Of a stretch of 64,000 nucleotides of DNA, positions 11,612 to 21,700 are shown one piece after another. The stretch comes from Chondrus crispus (Eukaryota > Rhodophyta > Florideophyceae > Gigartinales > Gigartinaceae), in the NCBI RefSeq assembly GCF_000350225.1, contig NW_005179343.1, positions 248,001 to 312,000 of the forward strand, read 5' to 3'. Numbering within the stretch: the first letter of the stretch is position 1; each line of letters opens with the position of its first letter. The notes under the pieces were generated by a model. It saw nothing but the letters and a program-made list of their open reading frames with translations, searched no databases and had not been told where the DNA came from. Made by a program: the position numbers and the translations under genes.

Positions 11612-12248
11612 TGTCGCATAAACATCCCACACACGGCGGAGGGGTGTTCGCGATGTTCGGCGGAAGACCCCGGATCGGCGTACCGAGTGTCTTGAACCAA
11701 CCAACGCCACCGGAAGCGGGCCGGTAGCGGGTGGTAGAGCGTGGTCGGCGGGGACGCGCGCGTAGGCGAGTGGATCGACGCCTCGACGCCCCGGAGCAGT
11801 ACCGGTTGACGATCCGGTACTGACGGGCGGAGACAGATTGCAGCTCGCCTGGGTGTCGCGCGCATCCACTACCCGCTCGGTGGTGACTACTCGCGGAACG
11901 GCGGTGTGAGTAGAGTAAGCTGGGTGGTCGACTGTCGGTGGAGGGTTGCCTGTCCTGGTCCCCTCCCCCGGCAGTCGCTCCCTATATTTATTGTACAAGT
12001 TAATTAACCGTCTACAGTACAGTACGGACTGTACTGTAGTCGGCTTACTGTAGACAGTGCGGGCCGGCCCGCACTGTAACGCTGTCAGCCGTCGGGGCTG
12101 ACAGCACACGTGTGCTACACGTGAGGTACACGTGTGGGTGCTCGCGCGCTGTAAGTTCCGCGCGCGCACGCTGTAAGGTCCGTACCTTACAGCGTTAGAT
12201 ATAATTCTAAATCTAATAGGTAGTACAGTAGTCGGCGGTTATGCTACA
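11612..12248 (-). repeat. Element A 3' LTR
   Basis: 637 bp, TGTCGCA...GCTACA as read on the plus strand, i.e. TGTAGC...GCGACA in the element's sense. It contains the same hairpin series as the element B LTR and a TATA-like stretch in the middle. It borders the polypurine tract at 12249-12260. Confidence 0.95.
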
Positions 12249-12282
12249 CGGCCCCCCCTTAGGCGTGAACGTCCGCGTTCAC
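12249..12282 (-). other. Element A 3' polypurine tract with hairpin
   Basis: In the element's sense, the palindrome GTGAACGCGGACGTTCAC (12282-12265) is followed by CTAAGGGGGGG and CCG, then the 3' LTR. The purine run next to the LTR is the expected plus-strand primer of reverse transcription. A second copy of the hairpin and purine run sits at the end of pol (18764-18795). Confidence 0.8.
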
Positions 12283-14400
12283 GTGTGCCGGTAGGGGGGG
12301 TACGTCTCCGGTTCAGGCGAGTTCCGATTGCGCCCCTGTTTTTCTTCATCCCTTTCGCGCAGGGGAACCGTCCCCCTGCATCTTCACAAATGGTCTTCCC
12401 CATTTTGCCCTGCTTCGTGTTCGCCCAACTTCTTCCTCAGTTGGCGCACCCAGTCGGGCCGCGCCGTAGCGCCCACGCCCCCTTCTGACCTCTCTGATGG
12501 GACCCGCCTTCCCCGCACCGCGCCACGTCCGGCATGTACTTCGTGAGTTTCGTCTTCCTTCCGTCCTTCCTTGTTCCCGTGTACGCCCCGGGTCTCTGGC
12601 CGTCTTCTCCCCGACTTTTCCTGCGGTCCCTTCCTTTTCCACGCGCAGCCAACACAGTACCTCGAAGATTGACCTCCTGAGGCGTGTTTGTTGAATTATC
12701 GCACGTGTAGGCGTTCCCTCTCCGCCGAGCGGTGGCCGTTCCCCTTCGTCGTGTTTGCGGCTCCCTTTCGTGCGTTGGCCTTCGGCGTGGCGCGCGCGCA
12801 GGGTGCAGTCCGTTCGATACCGTGCTAGTCTGCCGCGTGCGCGCGAGGTCGTCCAGCGATGCACGTGTGCATCAGCCGGATGTCATTAATCAAATCGCCG
12901 AAAAAAATACACTTCCCGCGAAAATAATTTTGGCCGAAAATTTTCACAGCAATGCTCATGATGGGCGCGCGGTCGGTCATGATCCTTTCCTCGGGCGCCG
13001 CGGGTGCGCATTCCCCCAGCTCATCGCCTCGGCCTCTCTGCCACGCTACGCACGGCTCTCCTCTCCCCGCATTCGTGAGGGTGCCGCCCCTCGCGGCTCG
13101 TCGGAGCGGGGTGGCATTGCCGATACCTCACATCAGACTCCAGGCTCGAGCGGGAAAGAGGAGGGGGAAGACAGCGTCGGGTTTTCGCGTGTGACTCGGC
13201 GGAGGCGAGAGTCAAGCTCAATGGGAGTTTGACGAGCTCCCATTGGCCAGGTGTTCATTGCTACACTTGGGGAGCTCGTAGCGTCGTCCCTGAGGGGCTT
13301 ATTTTAACGAGCCCCCGTTGGGTAGGTGGTCGAGAGCATGACCGAGGTGCTCATCACATCCTTCCTCCGTGTCCGCCGCGGCCTCCTTGAGGGCGTCGTA
13401 GTCGGGGGTAGAGAGTTCGCCTCTCTTCCGCGTGTCCTCGTGGCCTCCGGCGGCCGGGACACGGACCTAGAGCTCAACCAATTCTCTCCATCGCGTCTAT
13501 TTTGAGACCGTGCTTCCCTTCAATTCGGCCTCAGTTGTTGGCAGGGCGATCGAGATGCTCCCACGAAGGGGGCCGGCGATGATGGCCTTGCAGCAGTGCT
13601 AGCGGGCTTCCGGTACGATCGCCTCATCAGTTGCTTCCGATCGGCAGGTGCGACCTCGCGGGAGCGGGCAGGAGCCGTGGGGGGGTCGTGCGGTTTATGA
13701 CTCACCCCTCGCAGTTGTCTGTAGTGGGCGTCGTAACTCCCCTGAACGATCCGTTCCACTCTCGCTCCTTTCCTCTGGCGATGTGACGAGTAGTTGACGC
13801 GTTAAGGTACACGGCGCGACGGTAGGCGAGGTTGTTCCCGGCGTTCCCTTTTTCTGATTGCAGCGATGGCGACGAGCGGATTGCCTCGTTCGCACACACG
13901 AGAGAGGTTGGCTGAGACTTCGGCGCCGCATCCGGTCGCGGGGATGCGCGTCGGCCGTGCTACGTCCCCCGGGCCGGGGAGCCACCCGAGGGCCGTCGTT
14001 CTCGGCCGCCTTTTTGATCCTGCGCCGCTGGTGCGAGGGGTTCGCGTGTCTTCCTTCGGCGCACACAGTCCCTCGGGAATGAATTCAAGGTCGTTGTCCT
14101 CACTCGCGAGTAGTCGGGCAACCCGGAGTCACGCCGAGCGCCAACGACTTCTCGGTCACGGCAAATGCTCCCACGCGACATCACCGCACGCGACCGCGGC
14201 GGCCTTTGAATGCTCGGCAGTAGAGTACTGTACCGCTCTGGGTAGGGCACTCCGGCCGGACGAGGAGAACATTCCCATTACCATCGTCAGTCGATTAGCA
14301 TCGCCGCCCCTTGCGAATTTCGGCGGGCGGAGCACCACTGTCTGAACCGAGGGCCGCCCCGTGGAGCTTCTGCCGTCGTGGTTGCCCTCCGTTATTCGTT
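12283..14400. other. Element A module, non-coding side upstream of the accessory gene
   Basis: Between the 3' LTR and the accessory-gene promoter. ORFs here are short, GC-driven and overlap in several frames, and I support none as a gene. It contains the direct repeat with GACGAGCTCCCATTGG at 13228-13322. The last 60 bases are strongly conserved with element B. Confidence 0.5.
13228..13322 (+). repeat. GAGCTC/ATTGG repeat unit, copy 1
   Basis: TTTGACGAGCTCCCATTGG (13228-13246), then GGGGAGCTCGT (13269), then TTTTAACGAGC...GTTGGG (13302-13322). The same order of pieces recurs at 17281-17365 on the other side of the accessory gene. ATTGG is an inverted CCAAT box, which may mark promoter elements, but this is inference. 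Confidence 0.6.
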
Positions 14401-14410
14401 CTATTTTTAG
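14401..14410 (+). promoter_or_regulatory. TATA/MEF2-like box upstream of accessory gene (A)
   Basis: CTATTTTTAG, 190 bases before the accessory ATG. It lies in a block (about 14345-14480) that is almost unchanged in element B (there CTAAAAATAG at 62572-62581 on the plus strand). The block includes GTATCGACCGGGGG and TCGTATAATCCCCGTGGCGA. The flanking module sequence is far less alike, so a promoter or 5' UTR role is likely. Confidence 0.55.
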
Positions 14411-14590
14411 ACCGGGCGGCGGCGGTTAGTCGTATCGACCGGGGGTATCTTTCTTCGTATAATCCCCGTGGCGATCCGTTGCTCGCGTCCTTGCTTTCGT
14501 GGTTCTATCATCGCCGTCCTGTCTTCTCCTCTCGCGTCCTTTTCCGCGGCTTCTCTCACTAATAAAGGGTATATTGCTCCGAAAAACATC

Positions 14591-16858
14591 ATGGTCACAC
14601 CTCACCCTCCGTCGCGGGCCAGCGTGCGTCCTCCCGTCTCATCGGAGCCGGGAGAGGGTCCTTCTTCGACACCCCCTGCCTCCGTGGGGCGCTCGCCCGA
14701 AGTGACTATCCCGTCCTCGCCGCCGAGGACTTTCCAGAAGACCCGTCTCTCTCGTCTCTCGACGATCTCGGCGGAAGTGGGGGCCCCCGTCACCGAACGG
14801 CTCGCGGGGTCCCCAAGCAACGCCGCTGCTGGTCTAGCAAGTTCACCGATCGTCGCCGCCCGTGCCTCCCTTCCGTCCGGGGCACAAGAAATTCACGGGA
14901 GTTCCGACGTGGTTCCGTCCCGGTCGTTGGGTTCGCCGCGGTGCCCCGTCCCCCGCGCGGGTGAGACCCGTCCCGGCGTGCCGCACAGTACGACTAAGTT
15001 GTTCGGCGCTGCCGCAGACCAGTCCGCGCCTCTTTCCCTGAGCGGGGTGCGGTTCTCGTGAACTCGTCATGCCCGTACCCACGTCACTGTTTCCGAAATC
15101 CTCCTCCGGACAGAGTTGTGTCCGGATCTTGCGCGCGTCCGCAAGATCAGCGAGGCCGGCCATGTCGAGCAGGCCTCCGCTGCTCTCGCCCGTCTCATGG
15201 CGGAGGGGGCGGGGGCCGGCTACCAAGTTCCCGACGAGATTCGGTGCGAACGCACCTTCGTCTACAACATCGCCGAGGTTGACTACGTTGATCGTATGGC
15301 TTCGGCGATTCTCCAACACGGCGGAGGGGGTTCGTCGGAGTTCGTCCTTGCCGAGGTCGCGGGGCTCTACGTTTGCCCCCGACTGTATGACTTCTCGAAG
15401 CCGTTGGTGGCGCTTCAGAAATCGGCTTGCCCCTTGATGCGCATCCATTCCATCGCCGCTGCCCATCTCGACTGGTCTGCGTACCGTCCTGCCGACGAGA
15501 AGGATGGGCGCGTGTTCCGTTCGGCGTGTTTCGAACACGGACTGTCGCCCGCGGATTTCCCCTCTCTCGCGGCGGTGGTACGGGACTCCTTTCCTTCCTT
15601 GGGAGTCCACCCGCTTTTACCGTACGTTCATAAATATTTTGCGTTCGCCTTCTCGGAGAGGGGACACCCGGCGTACGCATGTCTTGTGTCAAACTGCGAA
15701 CGCAAGTGGGCGTGGGCGGTGTGTAACGCCGTGAGCACCGAGTTGGGAGTGAACGGCCGGGTGTTCCTCCACCCTCCTTCAACATTAGACTTCCTGGAGA
15801 GGGTAACATCTGGGCTCCCCCGGGTGTCCCTAAAACCTTCCGACAGGGAGTCTACGCACGTCGTGTGGACTTATTCCGCCGTCCTGGACCTCCTCCGCCG
15901 CGCCGGGGAGGTGGGGGATCATACCCATCGTCCGTGGACTGATTTTTCCACTGGAGAACGGAGCGTCTATTTGTTGTACGACTTCCGCGCAGACGCGTTC
16001 TTGGCGCAGTCCGTCGTGGGGGCCTCTTCGCACGGATCGGCGGGGCTCCGTAGTGGCGTGGGTTCCGCCGCCCGGTCGGCACGACGCAAACGTTATCGGG
16101 ATCTGGACGCCGAGTCCCCGGTACAGTTTTCCGTGGGTTCGAACCCCTTCCGTGCCGCCACTCCGTGCGCCGCCGACGTTCATTCTCGGGGTAGTCGTGC
16201 CCCGGCTGAAACGTTGCCCGTCCCGCCACTCCATCCGGTGGAGGCCGGTCCCTCGTCGGGCTCGATCGTTGACCATATTATGACCCCGGACGAGCTCGGG
16301 GCGGTTCCCGACGTATTGTGCGCCTTGGGGCCTTCTCGAGATCGTACTTGGTCCGTCGGTGGGTTACTCAGTACGATGGCGCGCTGGTACTTTGCGCGTA
16401 GCGACGAGGCTCGCCGCCTCGAGGATGAACGCGAAGCGTACGCGTCACACTACCACCGGGTTCAGAGGGACATGGAGGCTCTTCGCGCCGATTCTACCTG
16501 TAGTTCTCAGACCATCGCACAAATCAGCGCCGACGGCGATCGTTATCGCGCTGAGCGTAACGAGCTCCGCGCGTGGCAGGCTGCGTCCGGTATTACACGT
16601 TCGACGCCGCAGGAGGCAACGCCTCCCAGCCGTCGCCCATTACTGCGTGATCCCTATGCCCGCTTGGGGTCCGTGCCCCAATCCGTCGGCGGCCTCGCGG
16701 CAAGTGGCGAGATGGTTGGCGGTAGTCCTCACGGTTCGTCTGTCGCAATGCCCGCTCTCGCAGATGTGAGCGCCGCCGTGCCGCGCCATTCCGACTTCTA
16801 TCCCCGATCGTCCTTCGAGTACAAAACGGCGGAACCTGGAGGAGAAGCCAGTCGTTGA
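14591..16858 (+). CDS. Accessory protein of element A, antisense to gag-pol (one in-frame TGA)
   Basis: A reading frame of 756 codons from ATG at 14591 to TGA at 16856, broken once by an in-frame TGA at 15059-15061 where element B has a Trp codon (TGG). Residues 1-155 are Ser/Pro-rich. A conserved core of about 290 residues follows (MAEG.GAGYQ.P.EI, AEVAGLYVCPR, DEKDGRVFRSACFEHG, SNCER.WAW.VCNAVSTELGVNG, PSDRESTHVVWTY). Then come a basic cluster (ARRKRYRDLD), a Pro-rich linker and a coiled-coil-like stretch (EARRLEDEREAYASHYH onward). There is no signal peptide or membrane segment, so it is not envelope-like. I recognise no family. It is a homologue of the element B gene at 60043-62361 in the same antisense arrangement. 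A nuclear or RNP role is only a guess from the basic cluster. Confidence 0.75.
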
Positions 16859-17280
16859 CCCTCTCTTCGTAGTAGCCGCGGTTCTGTCCTCTCCTTAGCC
16901 CGATAAACGGACCCGTTCGTCTCCCTTACCGATTTAGTTTCCTTTTTCTTCCCGTCGTCCGAGCTTTCCACCCTTCGGAGTCGTCACTACGCCCTCGTCT
17001 CTGCCCCTGCGTGGGGGTGTGAGTGTCCCACAACCGAAGGGTCGGTTTGGGTGGGCTACTGTGGTAGTTACGCCGAAAGCCTCCCCAAGGACCCGACGAG
17101 GGGCTGCAATTCATCGCCGTCCTTGCCCGCTCTTCCAACACAGGTACGGGGCTTCGGCGGTCCGTCTCGCGCACTGGCGACTTTCTGTTTCGGGGAGGCG
17201 ATTGCCTCGGCTAGTTCGCGTCGGTCGGTGCTCCCGAGCGGGCGAAGAGAGAGGGAGAGAGGGGTCCAGCGCAGGGGCGA

Positions 17281-17365
17281 TTTTGACGAGCTCCCATTCG
17301 CCGAGACGTCTCACCATACTGAGGGAGCTCGTCCTGAGGGGTATAATTTGACGAGCTCCTATTGG
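17281..17365 (+). repeat. GAGCTC/ATTGG repeat unit, copy 2
   Basis: TTTTGACGAGCTCCCATT (17281-17298), GAGGGAGCTCGTCCTGAGGGG (about 17331) and TTTGACGAGCTCCTATTGG (17347-17365). It is a direct, diverged repeat of 13228-13322, placed 3' of the accessory gene. A related site lies at the corresponding place in element B (59597-59614, opposite strand). Confidence 0.6.
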
Positions 17366-18763
17366 ATGAGGGGTTCGTGCGCATGGCGGCAGGCGTCCTT
17401 CCGTATTTCTGCTATGTCCGCCGTGTCTGCCTGAGAGCGAGGCGAGCGGTCGGGTCCTCGTCTCCGGTGGGTACCCGCTCGTTGTGTACATGAACATCGC
17501 CGGCGAGAATCCTGTATTGCGAGGAGCCCGGTACTCCCCGCAGGGGCGTCGCCCTACTGACGTACTGTGGTCGCGGAAAGGCCGACCCATTCTTCTGCAT
17601 GAGACCCTTTCCCCGGGGACGCTGGGTACTCCGCGGGACTAGGGCGACTCGGTTAGGTCAACGGTACGACCTTTCTGGCGTGTCCGGAAAACTCCGCTGT
17701 TCTGTCGGACAACTTCCGCCAGTCTCCTACCGCGTCTGTAGTCCGCGGCGCGCACGGTGCGTTAGTCCCGTAGTAATCATATGTCCGTGTCCTTTCTTAT
17801 TCCCTGCCAGCGCGCGTTCTGTCTGGATGTGCCGCCATGTCGAGCGGAGGGGAGATGTCGTCGACCAAGGACCCGTAATCTCGTGCGTTCCTCTGGCTGC
17901 TTTCTCCTTCGTACTCCCCGGGGGAGGGGTGAGGCCGAGGCCCGTATTGAACGAGTAGCCCCCTCCCGGGTTTGTATCGACCGCTGCGACCGTAACCGAC
18001 TCCAGCAACGATCGCATTACTCACTCGTGTGCCTCGCTAACGGGGCGAGAGCGCGAGTGCTCAGCGGTTCGTTTTTTTTGGGGCGTCCCTCGCCGTCGGC
18101 GCGAGGGTGTATCATTCCAGATTGAACTTGTCAGCGCGGCAAGTGTTCTTCCGTCGGAGTTCGCTTTAGCGGCGGTTGTGGAGCTGTACGGGAAGTCAAC
18201 GGCGCGGCCACTGTATGGGGCGCACGGGAACTTTCGTTGTATCCGGTTCTCGTGGGGGAGTTGACGTGGACGATTGCCCTCTGTTTCTACGACGGCGTCG
18301 TTGCCAACGTTGGTCGCGGGTTCGTGAGAGCGAGCTGTGAGGGGATGATGCGGGCATAAAGCTCGGCTAATTCCCCACTTTGGTATGGGGGCGAGTGTCG
18401 GGCGATTTTCGATTGCTTTTGGCCCACGTGTGCTGGACGCGCAAGTAACGCACGTACTGTCCGCGGTCCGGTGTCATTTTCCACCGTTAATTTTTCGATA
18501 TTCTAGGGGGACGGTGGCGGTTTGGTGGCGATACCGGCTTCTGAGGCACGAGCAGACAGTTCCTTTTCGCTTGCACATCGGATCTCGGATCCTGTGTGCA
18601 CTTGTCACTTCCCATGCGCATCCACTTAACATGTGCATGCGATCGCTGCGCGCCTGGTCCTTCTCCTCGGGGGTCGGCCCCTCGTTGTGTCCTTGCGTAG
18701 ACCCCCGCCCTTTCCGACTGCGAAGGGGAGTTAATTTATCCTGTCGATGGAGCGGTTGAGGGG
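17366..18763. other. Element A module, non-coding side downstream of the accessory gene
   Basis: No ORF here is conserved with element B. The last about 400 bases (18380-18763) align with element B 58262-58975 at the nucleotide level, with GTCGGAAAGGGCGGGGGTCT-type blocks when read in the element's sense. The two modules are therefore homologous beyond the gene itself. Confidence 0.5.
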
Positions 18764-18795
18764 CCCCCTCCTTAAGAGTGAACGTCCGCGTTCAC
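18764..18795 (-). other. Internal hairpin plus polypurine tract at the end of pol (A)
   Basis: In the element's sense, GTGAACGCGGACGTTCAC (18795-18778) encodes the last Pol residues (VNADVH). It is followed by TCTTAAGGAGGGGG with the pol stop TAA inside it. This duplicates the hairpin and purine tract next to the 3' LTR (12249-12282). It may be the ancestral 3' tract or may act as a central tract. Confidence 0.7.
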
Positions 18796-21700
18796 TTCGG
18801 AGTTCAGGTCCCTCCCCGTGCGTCTTCGAAGACGCAGCGCATATCGAGACACCAATTCTTCGGGAATGTGGGTGCGCGCTGTCCAAGTAGGTTGGTCGTA
18901 GTCCGCCCACTTGATGAGGAACTCCGTTGTTCCGTCTTCCATCTCTCGATGCTTGAGTAACTTCTCAACGGCGTACTGTGTTCCCTCCCTGACCTTGTCG
19001 GCAAGGTCACACGGGGTCGTCGTGCTCACCCGTGGCACGTCCATCGGCGGGGGTGCGTACACGCAGCGGTCCGCGGAGACGCGCTCGGTGACGCCATCAC
19101 GATCGATTGTGATAGTCCGACGATCGTTGGCGAGGACGCGATACGGCCCCACGGCGGGTGATGCGAGCTTGTTCGACGTCTTACTCCCATCGGTGGGGTT
19201 CAGGTAGACGAAGTTACCTGGCTCGAGACGTGTGTTGATCGTTCGAACGCGCTTATCGAAGTCGCGTTTGTAACGGGCTTGCGTGCGTCGCAAGCTTCCG
19301 TAGGCCTTCTGGATGGTCGCGTCTAGGGTCTTCATGAACTCCGCACGATCTGTTCCCCTATCGGCAGGGGGCGCGTCCCCGCCGGTTCTTCGAAGAGAAA
19401 ACTCCGGTGGGGGCCGGCTGAGCTCGAGCTCAAACGGGTTCGTTCGTGTAGTTCGGTGTACGTGGGAGTTATATGCGTACGTTAACGGTCCCAAGTACAC
19501 GTCCCAGTCGTCTTGATGCTCGATCACGTAATTGCGGAGCATCGCCGCAATCGTTCAGCTATAGCGTTCTACCTGGCCGTTCGTCTGAGGGTGGTACGCT
19601 GACGTATAAAGGTTCGTAATTGCAAGCACTCGGCATGTGCTTTGGAAGAACTTTGCGTTGAACTGTGGTCCGTTATCCGACAGTAGCGAGCGTAGGACGC
19701 CGTACTTAAAGACCCACGCTTCGCAAAACGCCACTGCGACGGTGTAGGCGGTTACCGTCCGCAGTGCGACGACCTGCGTTAACTTCATAAAGCGGTCGGT
19801 GATTACCAGGAGGAATCGTTTCCCTGCCTTGGTCTTTGGGAGCGGCCCCAGTATATCGATCGCGAGGCTCTCCAACGGCCGCGTCGCCGGAAACAACCTT
19901 AATCGGTTTAGGTGTTTCCGAAGCTTGACGCGGTTCATCGCACAGGTTCGACAACCCCGTACGGTCGACGCGACGTCCGCGGACAAGTGTGGCCAGTAGT
20001 ACTCGCGACGGAGCGCGTAGTACATGCGGTTCTGCCCCGGATGCCCGGCGATGGCCGGGTTATGGCAGAGCCGCAGCAACCGGGCGCGTAGGGTCCGAGG
20101 GACCACCACCTGTACGATATCAGGGTCGAAGGGGTGTCTCCGTTTGAGCACCCCTTGCTGGTCCTCGAAGAACGCGGAGTCCCGGGATTCTGACTATCGT
20201 GCCAATACCGTTTGGCAGAAGTCATCCACGCATTGTTCCTCGGCTATCTCCTCTATCGTAAAAGGGGCCGGCAGGTCGTCCTGCGGAGGGGCGACCTGGG
20301 AACTGGACGTATCGGCTTCGAAGTCTTGGGCGCGATCGAGGTCCACGGCGTCGAATTCCTCGTTCTCTGCCCAGACGGCGTCGGGTTCTCCTAGAGCAGG
20401 GGCTTCGTCGTCGCCCCTCGGCTCGTCGCGCGCTCGAGCGCGTAAATTACTTCGGGATTTCGTTCGGTTCCTTGTAGTCACGAAGACGTGGTCGGCCTTC
20501 TGGTCGCAGCTCGCGTTGCATACGTGGTCCGCGAGCTCATCCGAGACATCACGAACGGTCGTGCACGTGTCGTAGGTGGTGATGTCGTCGTCCACCTCGA
20601 TGGCCGGGCGAGGGTCGTCGGCGACCCTCCGTGATACGAGGCGTGACATGGCGTCGGGGACCTGGTGCACGCGCCCGGGGCGGTACTGAATGGTGAAATC
20701 GTATTCAGCCAGACGTAGCCGCCACCGGGTGAGTCTTCCGGAGCTCTCGGTCAGAGACATGAGCCACCTCAGCGCGTCGTGATCCGTTCGGACGGTGAAC
20801 TTCGTGCCCTCAACGTACGGGCGTAGTGTGCGGACGGCCCACACTACAGCGAAGCACTCGCGTTCCGTAGCGCTGTAGTTGCGTTCGCTGTCGTTTAACG
20901 AATACGACCAATATCCAACGGGACGCCAGTCGTTGGCTTCGTCGTGTTCTTGCAGCAGCGTACACCCGAGTTGATACGCACTTGCATCGGTATCGATTAT
21001 GTACGGCCGACCGTATCGCGGAATCGCAAGTATCGGCGGAGCGATCATCCTTGCCTTGAGGTCCTCGAACGCTTGAAGCTGGGCCTCCGTTGGATTATCG
21101 AAATCGGGGTCGGCGTCCTTGCGGGTCATATCGGTTAGCGGTCGAGCTATCTTGGCAAACCCCTTGACGAAACGGCGGTAGACGTTGCACGCCCCGAGGA
21201 ACGAGCGCACCTGCGTAAGCGTCCTCGGGAACGTGAACGTCTTGAAGGCGTCGGCCGCCGTTTCGGCCACGCTGAGCTTACCTGGGGATATCACGTGCCC
21301 CAGGTAATGCACCTTCGGACGGAAGAAGCTGCACTTCTTGAGCTTGAAGGATATACCGGCGGTCCTCAACAAACTCAAGACAATGTCGAGGTGTTCGGCG
21401 TGCTCCTCGTGCGTTCGGGAAAAAACTATGACGTCGTCGAGGTATACGAGACATATCTGCCATCTTACGCCGGACAAGATGATGTCCAATGCACGTCGGA
21501 AGGTGGCCGGCGCCCCTTTCAGTCCGAACGGCATACGCAAATGGCGGAACGTACCCATATGCGTGGTGAGTGTGGTCTTGTCCCGGTCCTCCGGCGCGAC
21601 CGGGATTTGCCAGTAGCCTGAATTGCAGTCGAGCGTAGTGAAGACGGCTGCATCCCCTAACGAATCGATGCAGTCGTCCATCCGGGGCAGCGGATACGAA

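Noticed and set aside
11612-12248. Element A 3' LTR as an independent solo LTR
   Set aside because: The flanking GAAAG matches the far end at 26747-26751, and the same-length LTR there shows it belongs to a full-length element.
15059-15061. TGA as a recoded sense codon (TGA in accessory A and B, E gag, Tnp2)
   Set aside because: TAG and TAA interruptions also occur in the same set, the TGA positions differ between A and B, and TGA serves as the natural terminator of the accessory gene. Ordinary nonsense decay is simpler.
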